Assembly (NCBI GenBank): GCA_028278345.1 | Contig: JANQEL010000062.1 | Location: 1-55,386, forward strand | Direction of reading: 5' to 3' | Length of the DNA stretch: 55,386 nt | Source of the DNA: Myxococcota bacterium | Lineage (GTDB): Bacteria > Myxococcota_A > UBA9160 > UBA4427 | The notes under the pieces: model-generated | Seen by the model: the letters and a program-made list of their open reading frames with translations, nothing else | Told to the model about the DNA's origin: nothing | Databases searched by the model: none | Shown: one piece after another, positions 8,497-17,711 of the stretch | How the letters are laid out: every line of letters begins with the position of its first letter | How positions within the stretch are numbered: the first letter of the stretch is position 1 | Program-made: the position numbers and the translations under genes

Positions 8497-9264
8497 TCAG
8501 ACGTGATCCTGCCGTTGGTGCGCGTCGTACCCACCGTCGACCCAGAGCAAGGTGCCGTAGACGTTGCTGGCGGCCGGGCTGAGCAGGAAGGTGATGCAGC
8601 TGGCGATCTCTTCGGGCTCCGCCGGACGACCGGCAGGCGTCTGATCGATCAACGTCTTCATCACCGGCGCGTAGTCCTTGCTCTCGAACAGCGGCTTCGT
8701 CATCGGCGTGAGCGTGGGCCCGGGCGCGACCGCGTTCATGCGAATTCCATCCCCGGCGTATTCCATCAGGTTGCGACGCATCCAGTAATTCAGTGCGCGC
8801 TTGGTCTGCATGTAGTGGGTTCCGGGCTGGACCTTCTCTTCTGCCAGCTGCAGCGCCCTCTCTTCATCGACCGCGAGCAGTGCTTCGAGGAAGTCCTCGT
8901 CGGCGGGGACCATCGGCGCCGAGTTCGAGCACAACAGCACGACCGCACCGTTCTTCTGGGCCAGTGCGGGACGCAACCCCTTCACCAGCTCGACCGTGCC
9001 GAAGAAGTTCAGCTTCGTGATCAGCAGATCGGGGGCCGTGCCGCCTCCCAACCCCGCCAGGGGAACGAAGCCGTCCAGGCCCTCGGGTGCTCGCTCGAGG
9101 ATCGCGGCGACCGCCGCCGCGCGGCCTTTGGGGGAGGCGAGATCGGCGATGATGTCGGCGTCCTTCACGTCGATCGTGATCAGCGAGTGTCCGGCGTCGG
9201 TCAGCGCCGATTTCAAGGCGGCTCCGATGCCCGAAGCGCTGCCCGTCAGTGCGTAGATGCCCAT
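8497..9264 (-). CDS. SDR oxidoreductase, 3-alpha-hydroxysteroid dehydrogenase/carbonyl reductase type
   Basis: 255 residues from ATG 9264. Canonical coenzyme loop TGSASGIG, then VKDADIIADLAS; catalytic Ser in LLCSNSA and Tyr-Lys in HYMQTKRAL; VDGGYD near the end. It is a paralogue of the SDR at 1832 and shares the same HsdA-like frame, but with the normal short glycine loop. Likely NAD(P)-dependent oxidation or reduction of a hydroxyl/keto group on a steroid-like or cyclic carbonyl substrate (family inference). It lies 14 bp upstream of the PLP-enzyme gene on the minus strand and 54 bp after the sulfatase, so the three are probably co-transcribed. Confidence 0.9.
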   Translation of the reverse strand: MGIYALTGSASGIGAALKSALTDAGHSLITIDVKDADIIADLASPKGRAAAVAAILERAPEGLDGFVPLAGLGGGTAPDLLITKLNFFGTVELVKGLRPALAQKNGAVVLLCSNSAPMVPADEDFLEALLAVDEERALQLAEEKVQPGTHYMQTKRALNYWMRRNLMEYAGDGIRMNAVAPGPTLTPMTKPLFESKDYAPVMKTLIDQTPAGRPAEPEEIASCITFLLSPAASNVYGTLLWVDGGYDAHQRQDHV

Positions 9265-9318
9265 GGGGTGGATTCCTTCGTTTGATGTCGGTTCACGGTA
9301 GCGTCCGCGCGCCCCGGC

Positions 9319-11001
9319 TCACCGGTCGTTGTCGAGGCACAGGCCGCCGAGCCACCACTTGGGTGCACAATCGTAGACGAGCCGTCCGCGCTCGCCGTGC
9401 TGCATGTCGAGCACGCGCTTCAGCATGTCGGTGGGCGCCATGCCGTGGGCGGGCTCGTCCTGCAGGTCTTCGATCGGGATCGGGTAGCTGGCCCAATCCT
9501 TGGGTGCGCGCCAACCCGGAGGCGGCACCAGGTAATTGTGAGTGCCGTTCACCGGATGCAGCGCCCGCCAATCGAAGATCTCCTTGCCGAGGCGCGCCAC
9601 CACGTCGGGGTGGGCCTGCGCGAGATTGTTGTATTCGTTCGGGTCTTCCTTCGGGCGGAACAGGTAGTTGGTCACACTCGTTTCGAGCTGCCCCTGTTCG
9701 ATCTCCTGGATGAGTTTCCACTCCTCGTCGAAGGCGGTGAAGCTGAAGGAGCCGGGTCGCGACATCTCCGAGCCGAAGAAGACGAGCTCTTCGCGCGGCA
9801 TCGTCTTGCCATCGACGATGGCGGGCCAGAGGCTTCGGCCGTCGAACTTGCGGCGGTTCTGCGGCGGCACTCCCGCGGCTTCGGCCAGAGTGGGGAAGAC
9901 GTCCATCACCGTCATGATCTGCGACATCTTCTCGCCGGCCTGGAGCTTGCCAGGCCAGCGCATCACCGAGACGACGCGAATGCCCCCCTCGAAAGTCTCG
10001 CCCTTGCCCCCGCGCAACGGCGCGTTGTCGGCACCGCCAACCGAGTAGGCGGCGCCGCCGTTGTCGCTGAAGAAAAGCACGAGCGTATCTTCGGCGATGC
10101 CCTCTTCGTCGAGGGTGGTGAGCACCTGCCCGATCGCCTGGTCCATCGCATCGACCACCGCGGCGTACATCGGCCGCGCACTCTCCTGCAGCAGGATCTT
10201 GGCGATCTGCCGCGTGCGATCGGTCTCCTTGGCCCGCGACGGCGCGAGGTCGGTGTTGATGTCCTTGTACTTGTCCTGCAGCTCCTGCGGTGCATCGAGG
10301 GGCGTGTGCGGGGCGATGAAGGGCATATAGAGGAAGAAGGGTTTCGAAGTGTCGCGCTCGCGAATGACGCGCGAGGCTTCCTTCGCGAGCAGGAAGGTCT
10401 CGTAGCCCTCGTCATCGATCGACACACCGTTGCGCTGGAAATCCTTGCCGCCCTGTACGGAAAACGGCGGGTAGAAGCCGACCTCGGTGTGGAGATGTCC
10501 GTAGAAGTGGTCGAAGCCGCGCTGGTTCGGGTGATAGGTCATCTGCGCATGACCGAGGTGCCACTTTCCCACCATCGCCGTTTGATAGCCCGCAGCCTTG
10601 AAGGATTGCGGCAGGAAGTGTTCGTCCGGATGCACGCCGTTGTTGTCCCACGACATGATCACTCCGTAGGCAATTCCGAGGCGCATGGGGTCGCGGCCCG
10701 TCATCAACGCCGCCCGGGTCGGCGAGCAGATTGGCGTCGTGTAGAAGCGATGGAGTTCCACCCCCTCCCTGGCGAGTCGATCCAGCGATGGGGTGTCGAT
10801 GTCGCCCCCATGGAAACCGACGTCGTTCCACCCGAGATCGTCGGCGACGACCACGATGACGTTGGGATGCTCGGCGGCGGCCGCGATGAGTGGAATACAG
10901 ACGAGTATTCCGAGCGTGATCGGGGCGAGACGCGCCGCCGTCCGAAACCGCTTTTCGATCTGTATTGGCGAGGCGTGCTGGGGTCGACCGTGTCGATACA
11001 T
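9319..11001 (-). CDS. Secreted type I sulfatase (arylsulfatase family)
   Basis: 560 residues. N-terminal signal peptide with hydrophobic core at about 25-42, then NVIVVVADDLGW with the first metal-binding Asp pair. The sulfatase signature ICSPTRAALMTGR is at 91-103. Cys92 would be converted to formylglycine by a maturase, since this is the C-x-P-x-R type. FFSDNGG carries further metal-binding residues. The enzyme would hydrolyse sulfate esters in the periplasm or outside the cell. It is the first gene of the minus-strand group with an HSD-type SDR, and the substrate could be a sulfated steroid, sugar or aromatic; the sequence does not decide. Confidence 0.93.
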   Translation of the reverse strand: MYRHGRPQHASPIQIEKRFRTAARLAPITLGILVCIPLIAAAAEHPNVIVVVADDLGWNDVGFHGGDIDTPSLDRLAREGVELHRFYTTPICSPTRAALMTGRDPMRLGIAYGVIMSWDNNGVHPDEHFLPQSFKAAGYQTAMVGKWHLGHAQMTYHPNQRGFDHFYGHLHTEVGFYPPFSVQGGKDFQRNGVSIDDEGYETFLLAKEASRVIRERDTSKPFFLYMPFIAPHTPLDAPQELQDKYKDINTDLAPSRAKETDRTRQIAKILLQESARPMYAAVVDAMDQAIGQVLTTLDEEGIAEDTLVLFFSDNGGAAYSVGGADNAPLRGGKGETFEGGIRVVSVMRWPGKLQAGEKMSQIMTVMDVFPTLAEAAGVPPQNRRKFDGRSLWPAIVDGKTMPREELVFFGSEMSRPGSFSFTAFDEEWKLIQEIEQGQLETSVTNYLFRPKEDPNEYNNLAQAHPDVVARLGKEIFDWRALHPVNGTHNYLVPPPGWRAPKDWASYPIPIEDLQDEPAHGMAPTDMLKRVLDMQHGERGRLVYDCAPKWWLGGLCLDNDR

Positions 11002-11040
11002 CGCTGACTCCGTTGTGCGCCCAGGTGGGTCGTGGGGAGA

Positions 11041-11083
11041 GAGGTGAGTAGATAGAATCCGCGTCGATCTCGCTACTCACTTC
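11041..11083. promoter_or_regulatory. Long inverted repeat between divergent sulfatase and RND exporter genes
   Basis: Arms GAGGTGAGTAG (11041-11051) and CTACTCACTTC (11073-11083) are complementary at 10 of 11 positions, and the one mismatch can form a G-U pair in RNA. They are 21 bp apart in the 173-bp divergent gap (11002-11174). This could be an operator for a regulator encoded elsewhere or a leader hairpin. I see nothing else definite in the gap. Confidence 0.4.
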
Positions 11084-11174
11084 GCGGGTCCCGATCCACT
11101 GAAGACAACGAAGCGGGCAGATTCGTGTGCGATGTACCGAACGTCTCGTGAAATCAAGAGGCCGAGAGGGCTGA

Positions 11175-13619
11175 ATGCCTGACGAATCAACGAGCGGCTT
11201 TCGCGATCGCGTCGAGTCGGGCTTCGAAGCCTGGGGCCGCCTTGTCGTTGCCCGACCGTGGCGGGTCATCATCGCGAGCCTCGTCTTCCTCGTGTTGTGC
11301 GCGAGCGGTCTGCCGAAGCTCACGATCAACGTCGACTTCGAGGCCTTCCTCGGCAAGGACGACGAGGTGCGCATCGCGTACGAGTCGTTCCGCGACTACT
11401 TCGGCCGCGACGAACGCCTGGTCGTGACCGCCGACCCTGGCCTGGCGACGGGCGAGGCGGGCGTGTTCCAGCGCGACTTCCTCGAACGTCTGCGCGAGCT
11501 ACACGACGCGATCGAAGAGCGCGTTCCCTACGTGGTCGAGGTCACCAGCCTCGTGAACGCACGCGACACGCGGGGCGAGGGAGACACGCTGCTCGTCGAG
11601 GATTTCCTCGACCCCTGGCCCGAGGACGATGCCGCGATCGCCGAACGTCGGGCGCGCGCGCTGGCCAACCCGCTCTTCCGCAACGCGACGATCTCCGAAG
11701 ACGGTCGCGTGACTGCGATCCTGATCGAACCCGAGCTCTACTCGCCGGCAGCCACCGACGACGACTCCCTCGCCGGCTTCGGAGACGAGGGTGGGGATGA
11801 GGACGCGGAGGAGCCGCCACTTCTCTCGGGAGGCGAAAGCGCGGAGATGATCGCGGAGCTGCGCGACATCGTCGCCGAATTCGAAGCGCCCGACTTCCAG
11901 CTCCACCTCGCCGGGCCGCCCGTCATGCTCAACAGCGTGGCCGGGGCGATGGGCCGCGAGATGCCGCGCTTCGCTGCGCTCGCCATCGGTTCGATCGCCG
12001 GTCTGCTCTTCCTCTTGTTTCGGCGCGTAACGGGTGTCGCCCTGCCCCTCGTCGTCGTGGTCTTCTCCGTCGCGTCCACCTTCGGCCTGATGGGCCACGC
12101 AGGCGTTGCGCTCCACGTACCGACGCAGATCCTGCCGACATTCCTGATCGCCGTCGGCGTGGGCGACTCGGTTCACCTCCTGGCGATCTACTTCGAGCAG
12201 TTGCGCGCGGGCGATTCGCGCGAGGACGCCATTCCCCACGCCCTCGGCCACTCGGGCCTGGCGCTCGTGCTCACGAGCCTGACCACCGCAGCGGGCCTGG
12301 GCTCCTTTGCCGCTGCCGCCATTGATTCGGTGGCCGTGCTCGGGCTCTTCGCACCGATCGGCATCATGATCGCGCTTGGCTACAGCGTCATCCTGCTTCC
12401 AGCCACGCTCGCGATTGCGCCCGTCGGTCGCACCCGCGGAGCCGCAGGAAGCGACGGACCGAACGTCGTCGATCGCCTGCTCGGCACGTTTGGGCGCTAT
12501 GCGACGCGTCGACCGGGGCCGGTTCTGGTCGTGTCAGCCCTGCTCGCCGTCGTCGCCGGAGGCGGCGCTTCGCGCATGGGTCTCTCCCACAATCCGCTTT
12601 CGTGGATGGACCCCGAGAGTCCGATCGTGAAGGACACGATGTTCATCGATCGCGTGCTCGGGGGCAGCGTGAGTTTCGAGGTGCTGCTCGCGACCGAGCC
12701 GGGAGGCGTGCGCAGGCCCGAAACGCTCCGCGCTCTCGCGACTCTCGGTGAGCGACTCGAGAGCGAACCGCGCGACGGCTTCGTCGCGGCCCAGACGATC
12801 TCCCTCGCCGATGTCGTGAAGGAAATCCACAGGGCACTCAACGCCGACCAACCCGATGCCTACGCGATTCCCGACGACCCGCGCCTCGTTGCCCAGGAAC
12901 TCCTGCTCTTCGAGAACTCGGGCGCCGACGATCTCGAGAACGTGACCGATTCCCAGTACGAAACCGCACGACTGACCGTACGCATGCCGTGGAACGACGC
13001 GGTCCGCTACACGACGTTCTTCGACATCGCACAGGCCGATATCGCAGACTCTCTCGGCGACGTGGGTCGCCCCTCGACGACCGGGATCATGGCGCTCCTC
13101 GTGCGTTCGATCACCGCCGTCGTCGAGAGCATGGCGCGCTCCTACGCGCTCGCCTTCATCGTCATCACGCCGCTCATGGTGTTGCTCCTCGGCAATCTCC
13201 GGACGGGGCTCCTCGCGATGATCCCGAACACGATGCCCATCCTGCTCACCCTCGGCCTGATGGGGACGTTCGGCCTGCCGCTCGATGCGTTCTCGCTCAT
13301 GGTGGGCGGCATCGCGCTCGGTTTGGCCGTCGATGACACCATCCATTTCATGCACAACTACCGACGCTATCGCAGCCAGGGGATGAAGCTGGAGGAGGCG
13401 GTCGACGAAACACTGCAGACCGCAGGCCGCGCGATGCTGATCACTACCATCGTGCTCTCAGTGGGCTTCGCGGGCTTCGTGATGTCGTCGATGGTGAACC
13501 TCGCGAACCTCGGCCTGCTCGTGGCCTTCGCGATCACCGCGGCCTTCTTCGCCGACGTGTTGCTCGCGCCCGCGCTGTTGGCCTACGCGGATCGAGACCG
13601 CGACCCAGGAGACGCGTAG
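11175..13619 (+). CDS. RND/MMPL-family exporter (HpnN-like)
   Basis: 814 residues from ATG 11175. Two copies of the RND half: one helix, a large periplasmic loop, then five helices, twice, about 12 helices in all. The charged transmembrane signatures are present: GVGDSVHLLAIYFEQ in the first half and GLAVDDTIHFMHNYRRYR in the second. Proteins of this class move hydrophobic lipids such as hopanoids, sterols or fatty acids across the envelope using the proton gradient. It diverges from the sulfatase and leads the plus-strand run continuing with the SGNH hydrolase and alpha/beta hydrolase. A second exporter of the same class is at 47585. Confidence 0.9.
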   Translation: MPDESTSGFRDRVESGFEAWGRLVVARPWRVIIASLVFLVLCASGLPKLTINVDFEAFLGKDDEVRIAYESFRDYFGRDERLVVTADPGLATGEAGVFQRDFLERLRELHDAIEERVPYVVEVTSLVNARDTRGEGDTLLVEDFLDPWPEDDAAIAERRARALANPLFRNATISEDGRVTAILIEPELYSPAATDDDSLAGFGDEGGDEDAEEPPLLSGGESAEMIAELRDIVAEFEAPDFQLHLAGPPVMLNSVAGAMGREMPRFAALAIGSIAGLLFLLFRRVTGVALPLVVVVFSVASTFGLMGHAGVALHVPTQILPTFLIAVGVGDSVHLLAIYFEQLRAGDSREDAIPHALGHSGLALVLTSLTTAAGLGSFAAAAIDSVAVLGLFAPIGIMIALGYSVILLPATLAIAPVGRTRGAAGSDGPNVVDRLLGTFGRYATRRPGPVLVVSALLAVVAGGGASRMGLSHNPLSWMDPESPIVKDTMFIDRVLGGSVSFEVLLATEPGGVRRPETLRALATLGERLESEPRDGFVAAQTISLADVVKEIHRALNADQPDAYAIPDDPRLVAQELLLFENSGADDLENVTDSQYETARLTVRMPWNDAVRYTTFFDIAQADIADSLGDVGRPSTTGIMALLVRSITAVVESMARSYALAFIVITPLMVLLLGNLRTGLLAMIPNTMPILLTLGLMGTFGLPLDAFSLMVGGIALGLAVDDTIHFMHNYRRYRSQGMKLEEAVDETLQTAGRAMLITTIVLSVGFAGFVMSSMVNLANLGLLVAFAITAAFFADVLLAPALLAYADRDRDPGDA

Positions 13620-13681
13620 CGCGACAAATCGCCACTTATCCAGTAGTCCGATGGGCGACAACGAAGAGAAATGGAGACACC

Positions 13682-13701
13682 GCCGTGTGACATCTCACGG
13701 C
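13682..13701. repeat. Stem-loop after the RND exporter gene
   Basis: Arms GCCGTG and CACGGC with an 8-nt loop, in the 149-bp gap 13620-13768. A second small GC inverted repeat (GGGCGG / CCGCCC around 13741) follows. Neither is followed by a U-run, so termination is uncertain. Confidence 0.3.
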
Positions 13702-13768
13702 CGAGGCGCCATCATTGGAATTCGAGGTCCGTGGGGCGGATCCCGCCCGGGTTGCATGGGTGATTGCG

Positions 13769-15046
13769 ATGGCCGATTCCGATTCGATCTCCGGTTCTCT
13801 GCCTTCGTCGGATTCGGCGGCCAGCGTACCGACTCGCCTCGAGGCTCTGGGGCTGCGCGTGCGGGCGATGGTGCAACCGCTTGGCGTCATCGCGATCGCC
13901 ACCCTCGCCGTGCACGGCCTCGCGACCGGCTTCGGTGCACTCGAGATCGCGGGGATTCTCGTATCCCTGGGATTGCTGGCGATCGCGTACGCCGACGGCA
14001 CGGGGATCAAGACGCTGCAGCTCCTCATCCTGCTCGGCGTTTCGGGCGTCATGCTGCTCGCGGTCGACGTGGTCGTGCTCCTCACCTTCGACAGTGCCGT
14101 GAAGAAGGCGCCGCTCTACGGGATCTTCGAGGACGACCCCGAGGCCGGGTTCCGCCTGACGCCGAATTCGTCGTTGGCCTACCCCGATCGCGTCGTCGGT
14201 GAAGCGATCTACACCATCAATGCGTTGGGCCACCGCGATTCCATGCCCACAGGGCGCGCGGGGAACCGCGTGCTGCTGCTCGGTGATTCGATGACCTTCG
14301 GCGAATTGCTCCAGGCCGACGAGACCATCGACGCCGCGATCGAGACGGCCTCGGGCCGGCGCTTCGACGCCTACAACCTGGGCGTGCCCGGGTACGGCGC
14401 GGAGGCGTCGGCAATCGCACTCGAACGCAACACCATCCCGGCCCGTTCCGCGATCTACTTCTTCTATACCAACGATCTGCGCAACGACGGTTTCGAATTG
14501 CAGCGCTATCGGGTGTGGAAGGGATTCATCGTCCCGCGTCTGGATGCGAACGGCAACGACATGAGTGAACGGGAACTCGATGCGCGGGTGGCCCGCAATC
14601 TCGAGACGTCTTCGCGGTGGTTCGACGTGTTGCGGCTGCGTCACCTCTTCACGGCGATCGAGGTCGCGCGCCGCTCCCACTCCTCGTCGATCCGCCACGA
14701 GTTGCCCACCCATGTGCCGGGGCTCATGGGCTATCGACCCGAGAACGTCGAGCTCGCGGTGGCGCATACGCAGACGATGCAGCGGATCGCGAACGAGCGC
14801 GGGCTGGCCTTCGCAGTGGCGGCGCTTCCATCGATGGCCGAGGCGAGCCAGGGCCGACGTTATGCCCTCGTCGATGCCTACCTCGAACGAGTGAGGGCAC
14901 TCGGGATCGAAACCGTCGACACGGGTTCGGGCTACGACGCAAGCGACTACTACACCCACGATGGCCACTTCGGTCCACTGGGTGCGGAGAAGACCGCGTT
15001 GCGGGTCATCGACTGGCTCGACGGTCACGCCACCGCGCTACGCTGA
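13769..15046 (+). CDS. Membrane-anchored SGNH/GDSL-type hydrolase
   Basis: 425 residues from ATG 13769; upstream TTG and GTG codons in frame are less convincing. Three or so hydrophobic helices lie near residues 40-110, then an extracytoplasmic SGNH domain. The nucleophile block LLLGDSMTFGE is near residue 172, a Gly/Asn-containing block NLGVPGYGAEA follows, and the C-terminal Asp/His block is HDGHFGPLGAE. SGNH enzymes cleave acyl, acetyl or other ester bonds; membrane-linked ones often modify surface polysaccharide. It is followed after 5 bp by the alpha/beta hydrolase at 15052. The substrate is unknown. Confidence 0.82.
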   Translation: MADSDSISGSLPSSDSAASVPTRLEALGLRVRAMVQPLGVIAIATLAVHGLATGFGALEIAGILVSLGLLAIAYADGTGIKTLQLLILLGVSGVMLLAVDVVVLLTFDSAVKKAPLYGIFEDDPEAGFRLTPNSSLAYPDRVVGEAIYTINALGHRDSMPTGRAGNRVLLLGDSMTFGELLQADETIDAAIETASGRRFDAYNLGVPGYGAEASAIALERNTIPARSAIYFFYTNDLRNDGFELQRYRVWKGFIVPRLDANGNDMSERELDARVARNLETSSRWFDVLRLRHLFTAIEVARRSHSSSIRHELPTHVPGLMGYRPENVELAVAHTQTMQRIANERGLAFAVAALPSMAEASQGRRYALVDAYLERVRALGIETVDTGSGYDASDYYTHDGHFGPLGAEKTALRVIDWLDGHATALR

Positions 15047-15051
15047 CCCCC

Positions 15052-15951
15052 ATGCCTCGGATCATCGCCAACGGGATCGAACTCGACTACGAAACGCACG
15101 GCGACCGCGAAACCGGCCGCCCGCTCATGCTCATGCGCGGGCTGGGGACGCAACGCATCCAGTGGCCGCCGGTCCTCCTCGACACGCTCGTTGCAGCTGG
15201 CCATTTCGTCGTCACCTTCGACAACCGCGACGTGGGGGAGAGCCAGTGGTTCGACGAGGCGGGCGTGCCTTCGATCCCCGATGTTCTCGCTGCCGCAGCA
15301 GAGGGGCGCGACAGCGGGCTCGCGTACGACCTGAACGACATGGCCGACGATGTCGTCGGGTTGATGGACGCATTGGACATCGAAACGGCGCACATCGTGG
15401 GCATCTCGATGGGCGGGATGATCACCACCGTCGTCGGCTATCGGCACCCCGATCGAGTACGCAGCCTCGTGCCCATCATGGCGAGCACCGGCGACCCCGA
15501 TCTACCGCCGGCAACTCCCGAAGCCATGGAAGTACTGATGACGCCCGCGCCGCGCGAACGCGAGGCGTTCATCGCGCACCACATTCGCACCAGCAAGGTG
15601 ATCGGCAGCCCGGGCTTTCCGACGCCCGACGAGGATTACGCCGAGATGGCGGGGCGGGTCTTCGATCGCGCCTTCCATCCCGAAGGCACCGCGCGGCAGT
15701 ACGCTGCGGTCGTGGTCACCGGTGATCGCAGCGAGGACGTCGCCCGGATCCGCGCGCCGACCCTCGTGATCCACGGCGCCGCCGACCCGCTCGTCCCGGT
15801 CGAGGGCGGCCGCGACATCGCGAAGAAGGTGCCGGGCGCCACGATCCTCGAGATCGAAGGCATGGGGCATGACGTGCCGGTTGCGCTGTGCGAGCGCATC
15901 GCCAGCGCGATCTCGGAACACACACGCAAGGCCGAAGGCGCTTCGAGCTAG
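15052..15951 (+). CDS. Alpha/beta hydrolase
   Basis: 299 residues from ATG 15052, only 5 bp after the SGNH gene, so likely the same transcript. Classical alpha/beta-hydrolase features: oxyanion region LMRGLGTQRIQW, FDNRDVGESQW after strand 4, nucleophile elbow GISMGGM near residue 118, acid in IHGAADPLVP, and His in GMGHDVP. Relatives act on esters, lactones or C-C bonds, including the meta-cleavage products of aromatic degradation. It ends 5 bp from the convergent flavin hydroxylase, but its own pathway is not evident. Confidence 0.88.
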   Translation: MPRIIANGIELDYETHGDRETGRPLMLMRGLGTQRIQWPPVLLDTLVAAGHFVVTFDNRDVGESQWFDEAGVPSIPDVLAAAAEGRDSGLAYDLNDMADDVVGLMDALDIETAHIVGISMGGMITTVVGYRHPDRVRSLVPIMASTGDPDLPPATPEAMEVLMTPAPREREAFIAHHIRTSKVIGSPGFPTPDEDYAEMAGRVFDRAFHPEGTARQYAAVVVTGDRSEDVARIRAPTLVIHGAADPLVPVEGGRDIAKKVPGATILEIEGMGHDVPVALCERIASAISEHTRKAEGASS

Positions 15952-15956
15952 CCGGT

Positions 15957-17150
15957 TCAGACGAGCTTCACCGTGTTGGGGTCGTACTCAGCGAGCCAGG
16001 CATCGGGCGGCCCACCGGTGTTCGCGGCCGCGGCCTCGCGTGCGGCAGCGAACTGCCTTCGGAATCCATCCGCATCGGGCTGGTGATAGACCTGCCCCAT
16101 CGCCGTGCTGGTGTTGACGATGCGTGTGGTTCGTTCGATGCGATTGCGCTGGTAGCACTGCAGTCCCGCGGCGATCGAGCTCTCTTGTTCGAGAGCACGC
16201 GTCAGGATGCGTCCGTCTTCGATCGCCATGGCGGCGCCTGATGCAAGGAAGGGCAGCGTTGCGTGGGCGGCATCGCCGAGCAGCGTTGCGTGCCCGGTGC
16301 TCCAGTCGTCGATCGGAAGCCGATTGAATAACGCCCAGCGATAGCACTCGTCCTTCGGTACGGCGTCGATCAGTGCCTGGACGGTCGGCGCCCAGCCGTC
16401 GTAGTCGGCCTTGAGCTCCTCCCATGACGATTTCGAGGTCCACGACTCATCGCGCCACTGGTCGTTCTCGACGACGCCGACGAGGTTCACGAGTTCCCTG
16501 CGCCGCAGGTAGTAGATGACGACGTGCTTCCTCGGGCCGACGAAATTCGAGACGATTGTGTCCATGAAGTGGGCGGGGAGCCGCTTCGTCTCGACGGTCG
16601 CCCGCCAGGCAACGTTGCCCGTCCAGTTCGCCTCGATCTCGCCGACGATCCCGGTGCGGATGGCGGATCTGATTCCGTCGGCGCCGACGAGCAGGTCCCC
16701 TTCGAAACTGCGGCCATCGGCCAGCCGCAGCGTCACTCCGTCTGCGCTTTCGCCGAACCCCGCTGCATGAGCGTTGAGATGCACCTTCTCGGGCGCGATC
16801 TGCATGAAAGCCCGGGCCAGGATCCCGTGGATGTCGGCGCGATGCACGTGGAAGTACGGGGCGCCGTAGCGATCTTCGTAGGCCTGGCCGAGCGGCACCT
16901 CGTGGAGGGTCTCACCTGTATCGAAAAGGCGGAAGCGCACGGCTTCCGGGCGCACGACGACCTTGTCGAACTCTGCGCGAAGTCCCAGGGAGTCGAGCAC
17001 CTTGACCGCATTGGCACCTAGCTGGATGCCGGCGCCGATCTCACCGAGTTCCGGAGCGCTCTCGAACACGGACACATCGTGTCCGGCCTGGTGGAGACAG
17101 AGCGCCGCTGTCAGCCCTCCGATCCCCCCACCGGCGATCAAGATCTTCAC
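15957..17150 (-). CDS. FAD-dependent monooxygenase, salicylate/hydroxybenzoate hydroxylase-like
   Basis: 397 residues from a GTG at 17150 that overlaps the stop of the VOC gene by 4 bp (GTGA), which indicates translational coupling. This start gives MKILIAGGGIGGLTAA, the Rossmann GxGxxG at the extreme N-terminus. The DG motif (VGADGIRSAIR) and the GD motif (LLGDAAHATLPF followed by AIEDG) are intact. Group A flavin hydroxylases of this size hydroxylate phenolic or pyridine carboxylates using NAD(P)H and O2. It is the last gene of the four-gene operon TetR, FMO, VOC dioxygenase, FMO. Confidence 0.92.
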   Translation of the reverse strand: MKILIAGGGIGGLTAALCLHQAGHDVSVFESAPELGEIGAGIQLGANAVKVLDSLGLRAEFDKVVVRPEAVRFRLFDTGETLHEVPLGQAYEDRYGAPYFHVHRADIHGILARAFMQIAPEKVHLNAHAAGFGESADGVTLRLADGRSFEGDLLVGADGIRSAIRTGIVGEIEANWTGNVAWRATVETKRLPAHFMDTIVSNFVGPRKHVVIYYLRRRELVNLVGVVENDQWRDESWTSKSSWEELKADYDGWAPTVQALIDAVPKDECYRWALFNRLPIDDWSTGHATLLGDAAHATLPFLASGAAMAIEDGRILTRALEQESSIAAGLQCYQRNRIERTTRIVNTSTAMGQVYHQPDADGFRRQFAAAREAAAANTGGPPDAWLAEYDPNTVKLV

Positions 17151-17695
17151 GATGCATTCTCGAGTCGCCTCGCGAACGCCGTGCGCCACTCTTCGATGGG
17201 TTGGAAGTCCGGTTCGTCCGCGTACCGCTTCCGCGTTTGCTCGATGATCTCTTCGTCCGCTAGATGGATGTCCAGCGGATCCGTGACCGGTTGGCGGGTA
17301 TGCCAGGGGCTCTGCACGAAGCATTCGATCATGTTGCCTTCGGGATCCATGAAGTAGAGCGACCACGCGTTGCCGTGGTTCAGGCCGAACTTCTGCTCGA
17401 TGCCCGCCTTCGTGAGATCACTGTCGAGCTCACGAAGGTCTTCGAGCGAGTCCACGTGGAAGGAGACCTGGTTGAGCATCCCCTTCTCGTCTCCGCGCCC
17501 TTCGACCAGCGCGACCTGGTGATGCTCATTCGGGTCGGCGCTCAAGAAGCAGATCTCGGGTTGCCCGGGGAGCGCGGTCAGGGGTCCGCGGTCGGTCACC
17601 TGCAAGCCGAGGTGTTTGCAGTAGAAGTCGACCATCGTGTCCAGGTCTCTGACGTGGAAGCCGAGGTGGCTGAATCGGACTTTGCGACGGGACAT
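17147..17695 (-). CDS. VOC-family extradiol-type dioxygenase
   Basis: 182 residues from ATG 17695, preceded by AAGGAG seven bases upstream. It has two beta-alpha-beta-beta-beta modules. The metal ligands of the 2-His-1-carboxylate site can be placed: His in FSHLGFHV, His in QVSFHVDS and Glu in NMIECF. Proteins like this include catechol-type ring-cleaving dioxygenases and glyoxalase-like enzymes. Lying between two aromatic-type flavin hydroxylases, ring cleavage of a dihydroxy intermediate is the natural reading (inference). The last 4 bp overlap the next gene, and the gap to the upstream FMO is 16 bp. Confidence 0.88.
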   Translation of the reverse strand: MSRRKVRFSHLGFHVRDLDTMVDFYCKHLGLQVTDRGPLTALPGQPEICFLSADPNEHHQVALVEGRGDEKGMLNQVSFHVDSLEDLRELDSDLTKAGIEQKFGLNHGNAWSLYFMDPEGNMIECFVQSPWHTRQPVTDPLDIHLADEEIIEQTRKRYADEPDFQPIEEWRTAFARRLENAS

Positions 17696-17711
17696 GTGTT
17701 TCTCCTTCGGA

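Noticed and set aside
9397..11007. Plus-strand open frame of 536 codons
   Set aside because: It is a mirror of the sulfatase coding frame; composition is typical of antisense GC-rich frames with no recognisable motif.
14617..15051. N-terminal extension of the alpha/beta hydrolase
   Set aside because: The upstream frame overlaps the SGNH gene and has no homology-like pattern; ATG 15052 begins a normal alpha/beta hydrolase.
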